Source: Oxalobacteraceae bacterium
Lineage (GTDB): Bacteria > Pseudomonadota > Gammaproteobacteria > Burkholderiales > Burkholderiaceae_D
DNA length: 64,000 nucleotides
Direction: 5' to 3'
Assembly (NCBI GenBank): GCA_947448025.1
Contig: CANFLV010000008.1
Coordinates: 1 to 64,000, forward strand
Both the position numbers and the translations under genes were made by a program. Below the pieces are notes generated by a model. That model did no database searches and was not told the origin of the DNA. It saw nothing but the letters and a program-made list of their open reading frames with translations. Shown here piece after piece: positions 7,885 through 16,466 of this stretch (within the stretch, counting starts at the first letter, position 1; each line of letters begins with the position of its first letter).

Positions 7885-10185
7885 ATGAGCGCACTTGACG
7901 CCTTCGGTTGTTTCCTTTGCCACCGCCACTCTCTATTTCGGCTATCCATGACCATTGCATCCATCCTTTTTTCCCTTGGTATCTTCGCTGCCTTGTTGCC
8001 AACAGGCGCAAGGGCTGAAGCAAGCGATAAGCCGCTGGCCTTGTCCACGCAGGTAAGACATATTCCGCTGTCCCGGCTGGACGGCAGGATTATGATTGCC
8101 TTGCGCACCACTGAAGGCAGCGCGACCATCAACTTCGGTGCCCGGCGCGACGAACTGATCACCAAGGCGCGGCTCAAGCTGCGTTATACCTACTCGCCGG
8201 CCCTGATTCCGAATCAATCGCATATCAAGATCCTGCTCAACGGCGAGGCATTAGGCGTCATCCCCATCACCAAGGAAAATGCCGGCCGGCCGGTGACTCA
8301 CGAACTGGAAATCGACCCGCGTCTCATCGTCGACTTCAACCGCATTACCTTGCTGTTTATCGGTCACTATGCGGCTGAATGCGAGGATGCCTTGCATACC
8401 AGTTTGTGGGCCGACGTCAGTGGCGCAAGTGAGCTCGAACTGACAGTGCAGCCACTGGCGCTGGGCAATGAGCTGGCGCGGCTACCGGAGCCGTTTTTTG
8501 ACAAACATGACCTCAATCGCCTGACCCTGCCGTTTGTGTTTGCCGCCCATCCCAGCCATGCGACGCTGCGTGCGGCGGCGGTCAGTGCCTCCTGGTTCGG
8601 CCAGCTAGCCAGCTGGCGCGGCGCGCGTTTTCCTGCGCAACTTGACCGTCTGCCGCGCGGCCATGCCATCGTCTTTGTCAGCAATACCGAGCGTCCCGCC
8701 TTCCTCGGCAAACTGCCGCCGTATAGTGGGCCGGGTCTGAGCATCATGACCAATCCCGAAGACGGTTATTCGAAGCTCTTGCTGGTGAGCGGACGTGATG
8801 CCGGCGACTTGAAAGTCGCAGTCGACACGCTCGTGCTGGCGAATGCCGCGCTATCGGGCAGCGCCGTGAGCGCCGTCACGCCTGTGAATGAAAAGCCGCG
8901 TCTGGCCTACGATGCGCCAAACTGGGTGCGACTTGACCGGCCGATGAAGTTCGGTGAACTGGTCGACGATGCGCAGCAACTGCAAGTCTTTGGCCATGTG
9001 CCCGATACGGTACGGGTCAATGTGCGCATTCCACCCGACCTGTTCACGTGGCGCAGCCGCGGCGTGCCGGTCGATCTGAAATTCCGCTACTCGGCACCGA
9101 TTCGCATCAGTGAATCGCGCCTGGCCATGAGCGTCAACGACGAACTCGTGCAGTCGTTCAACCTGCGCGCAACGGGGCAGGGCGGTGACGGCGCGCGCGT
9201 GCTCTTGCCGCTGCTGGACGACAGCTTGCTGGGTGAGGGGCGTGAAGTGCTGATTCCGGCTTTCAAGCTGGGTAGCCGTAACCAGCTGCAGTACAGCTTT
9301 TCTTTCACCTACCAGAAGGACAGTGCCTGTCGCGATACCCAGGTTGAAAATGTGCGGGCCATGATCGACGCTGATTCGAAGATCGACTTCTCCGGCTTTC
9401 CGCACTATGCGCAAATGCCGCATCTTGGTTATTTCGCCACGGCCGGCTTCCCGTTTACGAAATATGCCGACCTGGCGCAAACGACGGTGGTGCTACCCGA
9501 TGTGCCTGGCGCGCAAGACATTGAGGTGATGCTGACCCTGCTGGGCCGCATGGGCGAGTCGACCGGTTATCCGGCAACCCGCGTGCAAGTGGCCGGTGCG
9601 CGTGATCTGGCGCAGTTCAAGCAGCGCGACCTGCTGCTCATCGGCGCCGCGCCACAACAGACACTGTTGGCGCTATGGGGCGACAAGCTGCCAGCCATGA
9701 TCGCCGGCGAACGCCGGAAAATCAGCCAACCGACGCGCGCGGTAAATTATTTGTATGACTGGTTCGGTTTCGGCAGCGAGCCCAATCTGGACGTGGCAGT
9801 GCAATCCACGATCGAGGGTAACGGAACGATGGCGGCACTGCTCGGCTTTGAGTCCCCGCTCAGCGCAGAGCGTAGCGTGGTGGCCTTGACTGCCGTCACG
9901 ACCGACGGAATGCTGCAGGCACTCGATGCGCTCGAGAGCGACAAGCTCACCAAGTCCATGCGCGGCAGCGCTGTGTTCATCTCGCAGCAGCGCGTTGAAA
10001 GCGTGCAAGCTGGCGCGACTTATACCATCGGCCACCTGCCGTTCTGGAGCGGTATCTGGTTCCAGCTGTCGGATCATCCTCTGCTGCTGGCTTTGATGTC
10101 GGTACTGGCGGTGCTGATATTTGCCTTTGCGCTGTGGCGCTCGCTGAGTTCGCTGGCCCGCCGCCGACTGAAGGATCACCCATGA
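7885..10185 (+). CDS. bcsB: BcsB, periplasmic cellulose synthase regulatory subunit
   Basis: A 766 aa periplasmic protein anchored by one C-terminal helix (LLLALMSVLAVLIFAFALW) that packs against BcsA. It is required for catalysis and guides the glucan through the periplasm by carbohydrate-binding domains. The N-terminus carries a signal peptide ending near GARAEAS. The chosen ATG lies one base after the bcsA stop. An ATG at 7948 would also leave a signal peptide. A longer frame from 7768 would lie deep inside bcsA and is rejected. The stop overlaps the bcsZ start (ATGATGA). Confidence 0.96.
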   Translation: MSALDAFGCFLCHRHSLFRLSMTIASILFSLGIFAALLPTGARAEASDKPLALSTQVRHIPLSRLDGRIMIALRTTEGSATINFGARRDELITKARLKLRYTYSPALIPNQSHIKILLNGEALGVIPITKENAGRPVTHELEIDPRLIVDFNRITLLFIGHYAAECEDALHTSLWADVSGASELELTVQPLALGNELARLPEPFFDKHDLNRLTLPFVFAAHPSHATLRAAAVSASWFGQLASWRGARFPAQLDRLPRGHAIVFVSNTERPAFLGKLPPYSGPGLSIMTNPEDGYSKLLLVSGRDAGDLKVAVDTLVLANAALSGSAVSAVTPVNEKPRLAYDAPNWVRLDRPMKFGELVDDAQQLQVFGHVPDTVRVNVRIPPDLFTWRSRGVPVDLKFRYSAPIRISESRLAMSVNDELVQSFNLRATGQGGDGARVLLPLLDDSLLGEGREVLIPAFKLGSRNQLQYSFSFTYQKDSACRDTQVENVRAMIDADSKIDFSGFPHYAQMPHLGYFATAGFPFTKYADLAQTTVVLPDVPGAQDIEVMLTLLGRMGESTGYPATRVQVAGARDLAQFKQRDLLLIGAAPQQTLLALWGDKLPAMIAGERRKISQPTRAVNYLYDWFGFGSEPNLDVAVQSTIEGNGTMAALLGFESPLSAERSVVALTAVTTDGMLQALDALESDKLTKSMRGSAVFISQQRVESVQAGATYTIGHLPFWSGIWFQLSDHPLLLALMSVLAVLIFAFALWRSLSSLARRRLKDHP

Positions 10186-11321
10186 TGACGCGTCGGTTTG
10201 CCAGTTGGCTTGTAGCGGTCCTGATGGTGCTGGCGGCACCGCTTGATGCTGCCGCTGCGACCTGTGTATCCTGGTCGGCCTGGGATGACTTTCGCAGTCA
10301 TTTCGTGAGTGCCGAAGGACGCGTGATTGACCCGGCCGAAGACGCGCGTTATACGACCTCGGAGGGCCAGTCCTACGCCCTGTTTTTCGCCCTGGCGGCC
10401 AATGACCGTGACAGTTTTGCGCGTATCTTGCGCTGGACTGAAGACAATCTCGCGCAGGGCGACCTGAGCGCACGGCTGCCGGCCTGGCAATGGGGTCGGC
10501 GCGCCGACAATACGTGGGGCATCGTTGACCAGAATGCGGCCTCGGACGCCGACTTGTGGATTGCCTATGCGCTGGCGGAAGCCGGGCGTCTATGGCAGAT
10601 GCCGCAGTATTCGGCGCTGGCGCAGCTGCTGGCAGAACGCATCGTGCGTGAAGAGACGGCCGTCATTGCCGGACTGGGGCGCGCCTTGCTGCCGGGGCCG
10701 AATGGCTTCCAACCCAAGCCTGGCCTCTATCGCCTCAACCCCAGCTATCTGCCGCTGCAGTTAGTGCGGCGCATGGCGATTCTGTACCCGCAATCCGAAT
10801 GGCCGCGCATGCTCAGTCCTGCTGTTGAAATCCTGCTGCGCTCGGCGCCGCAAGGGTATGCGCCGGACTGGATCCAGTACCAGCAAGGTAGCGGCTTCCA
10901 GGCGGATGCTGCCACGCAGGCGATTGGCAGTTACAACGCTATCCGGGTGTATCTCTGGGCCGGCATGCTGGCTGACGATGAGCCCTTGCGCGCAGTCTTG
11001 CTCAAGACGTTTGCGCCGATGGCGCGCTATACCGCCAGCCAAGGTACGCCGCCGCTCGAGAGCGCTACCCGCGAAGGCAACGCCAGCGGCGTCGGTCCGG
11101 CGGGCTTTTCGGCGGCCATGTTGCCGTTTCTGGCGGCCTCAAAGCAGGGAGCGGGCTTGCAGCAACAGCGCCTCAGGCTGACTGCCAGGGCGCCGCAATC
11201 ACGCACCGATAATTACTATGATCAGGTGCTCACGCTGTTTGGTGCCGGCTGGAGCGAGGGGCGTTTCCGCTTTGCGCGCGATGGCCGTTTGCTGGTGCAA
11301 TCGACATGCGTAAAAAACTGA
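10182..11321 (+). CDS. bcsZ: BcsZ, periplasmic GH8 endoglucanase, with Asp-to-Asn at the base position
   Basis: A 379 aa secreted glycoside hydrolase family 8 beta-1,4-endoglucanase that trims cellulose in the periplasm. The signal peptide ends near LDAAAA. The general acid Glu61 is present in TTSEGQSYALF (Glu55 in E. coli). The segment aligned with E. coli SYDAIRVY reads SYNAIRVY, so the residue equivalent to Asp243, the proposed catalytic base, is Asn252 (codon AAC at 10935-10937). Other family blocks are intact (LPAWQWG, SDADLWIAYAL, LNPSYLP, VGPAGFSAAMLPFL). The enzyme may use another base or have reduced activity. Overlaps bcsB by four bases and bcsC by 16. Confidence 0.93.
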   Translation: MMTRRFASWLVAVLMVLAAPLDAAAATCVSWSAWDDFRSHFVSAEGRVIDPAEDARYTTSEGQSYALFFALAANDRDSFARILRWTEDNLAQGDLSARLPAWQWGRRADNTWGIVDQNAASDADLWIAYALAEAGRLWQMPQYSALAQLLAERIVREETAVIAGLGRALLPGPNGFQPKPGLYRLNPSYLPLQLVRRMAILYPQSEWPRMLSPAVEILLRSAPQGYAPDWIQYQQGSGFQADAATQAIGSYNAIRVYLWAGMLADDEPLRAVLLKTFAPMARYTASQGTPPLESATREGNASGVGPAGFSAAMLPFLAASKQGAGLQQQRLRLTARAPQSRTDNYYDQVLTLFGAGWSEGRFRFARDGRLLVQSTCVKN

Positions 11322-14300
11322 TTTGTCTCGTCCTGAGTGTCTGCGCCTGGCAGTCGCCCGTCGCGGCGGCAAGCAGTGCCAAGATTCAGGCGGTAGCGAG
11401 CGCGCCAGCCCAGCAAGCACTGCTGGATCAGGCGCGGTTATGGGTCTCGCGCCAGCGTGATGACTTGGCGCTGGCGACGCTCGACAAGCTGCAAAATATT
11501 GCGCCGGACGAGCCCGATGCGCTCGCCCTGCGCGCCACGATCGCGCTACGTGCACGGCGCACGGACGAACTGCGCGCAATCCTTGCGCGTCTGCGCCAGA
11601 TCAGCCCCGACCATCCGGCGCTGGTGCGCATTGCCAGCCTGGAGCGGCTCGAAGGTCGCGACAAGGACAAATTGAAACAGGCCCGCTTGCTCGCCAGAAA
11701 CGGCAAGACCGCTGCCGCACTAGCGGCGTTCAATACCTTGTATCCGGACGGTCCGCCAAGCGGTGATTTGGCGCTGGAATACTGGCAACTCGCCGGCTCG
11801 CTTGAGAAATACCGGCGCGCCGCCGAAGCCGCATTGGTCGCGCTGGTGCGCGAGGAACCCTACAACCTGCGTTATCGTTTGGCGCTGGCGCAGCATCAGA
11901 CTGCACGCCGGCCGGTTAGCATGGCCGCCATCAAGACGCTCAATGAACTGGCCGCAGTGCCGCAGCTCGCGCGCCAGGCTCGCAGCGCATTACGCAGTGC
12001 GCTGCTGCGCCTGGACCCGGGGCCGGCGAGCATTTCGCTGATCAAGACTTACGTGGAGCAGGAGCAAACCACGGACACGGCGGTGCGGGAATATCTGGAC
12101 CGGATGGTGCAGTCACAGGCACGCCATCGCACGCTGATGGCCGACCTCAACTATCGCGCTTTGCTGGACGGTGTCGCACTGCTAGGCGAAGGCAAGCTGG
12201 ATGTGGCCGAGGCCAAACTCGAATTGGCGCTGGCCGCGCGTCCGGCCGATCCTGATGCGCTTGGCGCTTTGGGCCGCTTGCGTCTGGCACAGGGCCACCA
12301 TGGCGAAGCGCAGGCCTATTTCGTGCAGGCGCAGCGGCTCGATGGCGCGGGCAGTGCAGAATGGCGCGCCCTGGCACGCACCGCGCAATACTGGGGCTTG
12401 CTGCGTGAGTCCGGTGACGCCGCCAACGGTGGCGAATTTCAGCTCGCTGAACAAAAAGCGCTGGAAGCGCGCAAGCTCGACCCACGCATCGCTGCCGCCT
12501 CGATTGCGCTGGGCCGTATCTACAGCAGTCAGGAACGTGGAGCGGAGGCTGAACACGCCTTCCGCACAGCCTTGTCAGTCGCGCCCGACGATGTCGACAA
12601 TCTCAGTGCACTGGCGAATTTTTATGCGCGTGCAGGCCGTGAAGCGGAAGCCGTTGCGCTCATGGCGCGCATGCCCGCAGCGCAGCGTCAGGCTTTAGAG
12701 TCCGAGCACAATATCGTGCGTGCAGCGCTGATGCGCACACAGGGCGAAGCGCTGTTGGCGCAACAGCAAACCCGCGCAGCGCAGCCGCTGTTCGAACGTG
12801 CGGCAGAGCTTGATGCGGACAATCCTTGGCTGCGTTACGATCTGGCGCGTTTGTATGCGTCGAATGGCGAGCCGGAAAAGGGCGATGCCCTGTTCGAGCG
12901 CTTGCTGGCGCGACGCCCGGCTGACCCCGAAACGCGCTATGCGTTCGCACTGTTTTTGTCGGGCCAGGCGCGTGAAACACAGGCGCTGGCTATGCTGAAA
13001 CCGGTCACCCTGCAAGCGCGCAGTGAGGGCATGATGAGCCTGCAGCGCGAACTCGAGCGCGCTGTCTTGTTGCAGCGCGTGACGCGCCTGGAGCAAGACG
13101 GTCAAGCTGCAGCCGCCTTGCAGGTACTGGCGGCTGCGCGCAGCGCCATGCCCGACGATGTGCGCCTGCTGTATGCGCAAGCGCGCCTGTTGCGCGGCGC
13201 AGGGCATTTTGCACAGGCCGCGCAAAACTATCGCCAGATACTGCAAGCCAGGCCCGCTGAAAACAATGCGGCGACAGCCTTGATCGCGACCCTGATTGCC
13301 TCTGGCGAGTTGCTGGAGGCAAGCGACGAACTCGAACGGCAATTGACCCTATTGCCTGCCGATGCGCCTGACTATGCCGCCGATCTTGCGGATCTGCTGA
13401 TCGATATGCATGACGACGCGCGCGCGGCGCGCCTGCTCGACAATGCGCTGGCGCGCGCACCTGACCATGTACAACTGTTGGCTTATGCGTCCGAGCTGGC
13501 GCAAAAAAATGGCGATCTTGAGCCCGCCATTGCGTATCTGCGGCGCTCGATTGCAAGCCAGCAGGCGCAAGACCTGAACCGCGCCCGATCAGAACCTGTC
13601 GTCGATCCAGCAATCGCCAAAGCGACGCCGGCCGACGACAGCCGCTATCGTCGTCTGGCTTTGCTGCTCGACAGCAGCGCCAACTGGGTTTCATCTTCCT
13701 TTGACAAACGCAGCCGTAGCGGCAGCGCCGGCATGTCGGCTTTGAATGCAAGCGAATTGCTGCTGGAATGGAAGCGGCCGCAAGATCGCAATGGCCGACT
13801 GTCGCTACAGGCGAACGTGGTCGACATCAAAGCCGGCATGCTCGATCTGGCCAGTCAGGACGCGCGCAGCTTCGGCAGCATGCTGCTGTGTCAGTCGGAC
13901 TGCGCCAGTGGCTTGTCAGCACAGCAATCCAAGGGGCTGGCACTAAGCGCGACGCTGGAACGCGAAGCATTGCGGCTAGACCTGGGCACAACGCCGCTAG
14001 GCTTTCCGGTATCCAATTTGGTCGGCGGCATACTCGCCAAAGGTGATCTGGGACCGTTTTCAACTTCTTTCGACGCCTCGCGCCGGGCGCTAACTGGCAG
14101 CCTGCTGTCCTACGCCGGCAGTCGCGATCCGCGCACAGGCGCTGTCTGGGGTGGCGTGCTGGCCACCGGTGTGCGTGTGGGCCTGAGTCGCGATGACGGC
14201 GGCGCATTCGGCACCTGGTCCACGCTGGGCTGGCATGCACTAAGCGGCAAGAACGTACAGGACAATCAGCGCCTGCAACTCATGGCTGGCTTAATCGGAC

Positions 14301-14794
14301 GCCTCATCAACAAGGAAGACCAGCTGCTGACGGTCGGCATGACCGGCATGGCCTGGCGCTATAGCGAAAATGCCGGCGAATATACCTTTGGCCACGGTGG
14401 CTACTATAGCCCGCAGGATTACAAATCGCTGTCATTGCCGGTGAGTTATAGCCAGCGTTATGCGCGACTTTCGGTGTCAGTCCGCGCAGCGGTATCGCGC
14501 TCGCAGTCCAGCACCAAGGCAGCCGATTATTTCCCGACCGATGCGGCCATGCAGCAGCAAGCTCAGGCGCAATATGCCGGTGGTGCAGGGCGAGCCTCGG
14601 GGCGCTCGCTGGCGCTGGCGGCGGAATACCAGCTGCAGCCTGATCTTTTTGTCGGAACACGGATTGAAATCGAGCGCTCGCCCGATTACGCACCGAATCG
14701 TTTCCTGCTCTATTTCCGCTATGCGGTCGATCGATATGCAGCCCGGCCGGTGAGCTTCCCGCCCGAGGTGGTGCTGTCGAGTTCCCAATATTGA
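11306..14794 (+). CDS. bcsC: BcsC, TPR scaffold and outer-membrane cellulose exporter
   Basis: A 1162 aa protein. A signal peptide (MRKKLICLVLSVCAWQ, cleavage near PVAAA) is followed by roughly 700 residues of helical TPR repeats in the periplasm. The C-terminal BCSC_C beta-barrel starts near residue 800 and ends in ...VLSSSQY with a terminal aromatic residue, as outer-membrane barrels often do. It conducts the glucan through peptidoglycan and outer membrane. The length matches E. coli BcsC (about 1157). Last gene of the rightward cluster; its start lies inside bcsZ. I see no convincing terminator directly after it. Confidence 0.96.
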   Translation: MRKKLICLVLSVCAWQSPVAAASSAKIQAVASAPAQQALLDQARLWVSRQRDDLALATLDKLQNIAPDEPDALALRATIALRARRTDELRAILARLRQISPDHPALVRIASLERLEGRDKDKLKQARLLARNGKTAAALAAFNTLYPDGPPSGDLALEYWQLAGSLEKYRRAAEAALVALVREEPYNLRYRLALAQHQTARRPVSMAAIKTLNELAAVPQLARQARSALRSALLRLDPGPASISLIKTYVEQEQTTDTAVREYLDRMVQSQARHRTLMADLNYRALLDGVALLGEGKLDVAEAKLELALAARPADPDALGALGRLRLAQGHHGEAQAYFVQAQRLDGAGSAEWRALARTAQYWGLLRESGDAANGGEFQLAEQKALEARKLDPRIAAASIALGRIYSSQERGAEAEHAFRTALSVAPDDVDNLSALANFYARAGREAEAVALMARMPAAQRQALESEHNIVRAALMRTQGEALLAQQQTRAAQPLFERAAELDADNPWLRYDLARLYASNGEPEKGDALFERLLARRPADPETRYAFALFLSGQARETQALAMLKPVTLQARSEGMMSLQRELERAVLLQRVTRLEQDGQAAAALQVLAAARSAMPDDVRLLYAQARLLRGAGHFAQAAQNYRQILQARPAENNAATALIATLIASGELLEASDELERQLTLLPADAPDYAADLADLLIDMHDDARAARLLDNALARAPDHVQLLAYASELAQKNGDLEPAIAYLRRSIASQQAQDLNRARSEPVVDPAIAKATPADDSRYRRLALLLDSSANWVSSSFDKRSRSGSAGMSALNASELLLEWKRPQDRNGRLSLQANVVDIKAGMLDLASQDARSFGSMLLCQSDCASGLSAQQSKGLALSATLEREALRLDLGTTPLGFPVSNLVGGILAKGDLGPFSTSFDASRRALTGSLLSYAGSRDPRTGAVWGGVLATGVRVGLSRDDGGAFGTWSTLGWHALSGKNVQDNQRLQLMAGLIGRLINKEDQLLTVGMTGMAWRYSENAGEYTFGHGGYYSPQDYKSLSLPVSYSQRYARLSVSVRAAVSRSQSSTKAADYFPTDAAMQQQAQAQYAGGAGRASGRSLALAAEYQLQPDLFVGTRIEIERSPDYAPNRFLLYFRYAVDRYAARPVSFPPEVVLSSSQY

Positions 14795-14854
14795 CTGCTA
14801 CGCTGCTTCGGGGGGATCAGCAGTTTATGCAGACGCACATGCTGGACTGGCCAC

Positions 14855-14860
14855 TATAAT
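14855..14860 (+). promoter_or_regulatory. Likely -10 box for the carboxymuconolactone decarboxylase-like gene
   Basis: A perfect TATAAT lies about 30 bases before the start codon, with a GGGAG ribosome-binding site between them. The -35 position is only weakly similar to consensus (GACGCA with a 17-base spacer). It indicates that the gene is transcribed separately from bcsC. Confidence 0.5.
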
Positions 14861-14891
14861 CGTCCTTATTTTTGCCCACGGGAGCATGCAC

Positions 14892-15269
14892 ATGGATCAG
14901 CAATTCGAGGACGGCCTGGAAAAACGCAAGCAGGTGATGGGCGAAGATTTCGTCGATAAAGCATTCGCAAATGCCGACGAATACAGTTTGCCTATGCAGG
15001 AATTCATTACCCGTAATGCCTGGGGCACGGTCTGGTGCCGCGACGGATTGGACATGAAAACGCGCAGCATCGCGACCGTGTCGATGCTCACCGCGCTGGG
15101 ACGGGCGCATGAATTGAAAGGCCATTTGCGCGGCGCCTTGAACAACGGTGCAACGCCGGAAGAATTGCGCGAAGTATTGATCCATGCGGCCGTGTATTGC
15201 GGCGCGCCGCTGGCACTGGAAGCATTCCGTGTCGCACAGGAAGTGGTGGCTGAATGGAAACGTAAATAG
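14892..15269 (+). CDS. Carboxymuconolactone decarboxylase-family protein
   Basis: A 125 aa all-helical CMD-fold protein. It resembles gamma-carboxymuconolactone decarboxylase (PcaC-like): the core contains TRSIATVSMLTALGR, ELKGHLRGALNNG and EVLIHAAVYCGAP. PcaC converts gamma-carboxymuconolactone to beta-ketoadipate enol-lactone, but many solo CMD proteins act elsewhere and no other pca gene is present here. The redox CxxC of AhpD-type members is absent. Start at 14892 chosen because GGGAG then sits seven bases upstream. The ATG two codons earlier is too close to that site. Single-gene unit between bcsC and the motor-like operon. Confidence 0.8.
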   Translation: MDQQFEDGLEKRKQVMGEDFVDKAFANADEYSLPMQEFITRNAWGTVWCRDGLDMKTRSIATVSMLTALGRAHELKGHLRGALNNGATPEELREVLIHAAVYCGAPLALEAFRVAQEVVAEWKRK

Positions 15270-15701
15270 CCCTTGTCTCCGGCTTCCTGCACTTGCGACC
15301 AATGTGAACTATCAAGGGTGTGCCTAAACGAAATTACTGCCACTGTCATATGCTTGACTAGCGCTGCCGTCATTTTTGTTGTTGGGCATGCTCGGGTGAT
15401 CGATCGTGGACTGTCATTGACATAAATCGCTGCTCAAGCGGGGCTGTGGCCAATTTTATTTGAATTGATACGCGTCGCGACGAGTATGGCAGTACAGAGG
15501 GCATTACAACCCGGACGGGTAGTTCCTGCTGCTTTGAGTTTGCTGCTGCTCCGCTATATAATCACGCTTGTATTTATGCAATAAAATGTCCACTGAAAGT
15601 GGCTCGGAGTAGCGAGAGCATGGCCAAAACAAGCGTTCATGCAGCGTGTGATGTGTTCTTCTGGCGTCCTCTGTTTTGTTCGATTTTGATTGCACCTGCC
15701 T
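15270..15701. other. Intergenic region upstream of the motor-like operon
   Basis: This stretch of about 430 bases holds no convincing gene. Short frames on either strand lack ribosome-binding sites and family features. Its recognisable content is the promoter at 15534-15562 and a leader of about 130 bases between that promoter and the DUF3348 gene. Confidence 0.6.
15534..15562 (+). promoter_or_regulatory. Sigma-70-type promoter of the DUF3348 operon
   Basis: TTGAGT (15534-15539) and TATAAT (15557-15562) are separated by exactly 17 bases, a near-consensus housekeeping promoter. Transcription would start near 15569, giving a leader of about 130 bases before the first gene. No other comparably good promoter is visible inside the four-gene operon, whose genes all overlap. 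Confidence 0.65.
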
Positions 15702-16466
15702 ATGACGCGAGCAATACCGCGCACAAATTTCCACAGTTCCAAACTCATACGTTGTCTTGCTGATCTGGCCCTCGTCGATGCGGTCGAGCCGGAGGCGGCG
15801 TTTGCAGAAAAACTCGGCCTGTGGATACACTTCACTGACGCCATCGCGCTCTCTGCTGTGCACAATGACAGCATGCCAAGTTCGTTAAAACAGCCACCCG
15901 AAGCGAAAGTCGCCGCGCGGGATGCCATCGTTGTCGAATTCGAGCGCATACAAACAATGTTGACGAATTCGATCATGTCGAGTTGTTCGCCCAAATCAGG
16001 GAAGGCGCACATCAAATTGCCCACGCCGGAACTCGATCTGCCGATGAACTTTGCGACGGCTTACGCGCCGTATCATCGCTTCTACCAGGCACATCAGCGC
16101 GACATGGAACTCAGCATTCAGCCCTTGCGCATCAATACCCGCCATGCGCTCGCGAAGGCATCGCCAAGGCTGCGCAAACTTGCCGACCTGGACGCGACGC
16201 TTGAAAAAGTCATGCGTGAGCGCGAGAGTAAATTACTCGCAAAAGTGCCGGTGCTTTTGAAAAGTCGTTTTGAGCAATTGTTTAAAGCGCATCAGCAGCG
16301 GCTTGTTGATACTCAGCAGGCAGACAATCCTGCCGCCTGGACGAAAGCGGGAGCCTGGCTCGCGGACTTTTGCAATGACATGCAAATGCTGCTGCTGGCT
16401 GAATTGGAGCTGCGTTTGCAAGTCACAGTGGGACTCATGGAAGCATTCGGAACAGATAATGAATAA
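15702..16466 (+). CDS. DUF3348 family protein (first gene of motor-like operon)
   Basis: A 254 aa soluble protein of unknown function. The N-terminus (RTNFHSSKLIRCLADLAL, then FAEKLGLWIHFTDAIALS) fits DUF3348 as I know it. The rest is helical, without signal peptide or membrane segment. It is the first of four overlapping genes with the DUF802, OmpA and DUF2894 proteins, an arrangement I know from other Burkholderiales. A cytosolic partner of the membrane complex is the natural inference, but nothing shows a catalytic site. ATG at 15702 is preferred to a TTG at 15690. The ribosome-binding site is weak. It overlaps the next gene by eight bases. Confidence 0.85.
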   Translation: MTRAIPRTNFHSSKLIRCLADLALVDAVEPEAAFAEKLGLWIHFTDAIALSAVHNDSMPSSLKQPPEAKVAARDAIVVEFERIQTMLTNSIMSSCSPKSGKAHIKLPTPELDLPMNFATAYAPYHRFYQAHQRDMELSIQPLRINTRHALAKASPRLRKLADLDATLEKVMRERESKLLAKVPVLLKSRFEQLFKAHQQRLVDTQQADNPAAWTKAGAWLADFCNDMQMLLLAELELRLQVTVGLMEAFGTDNE

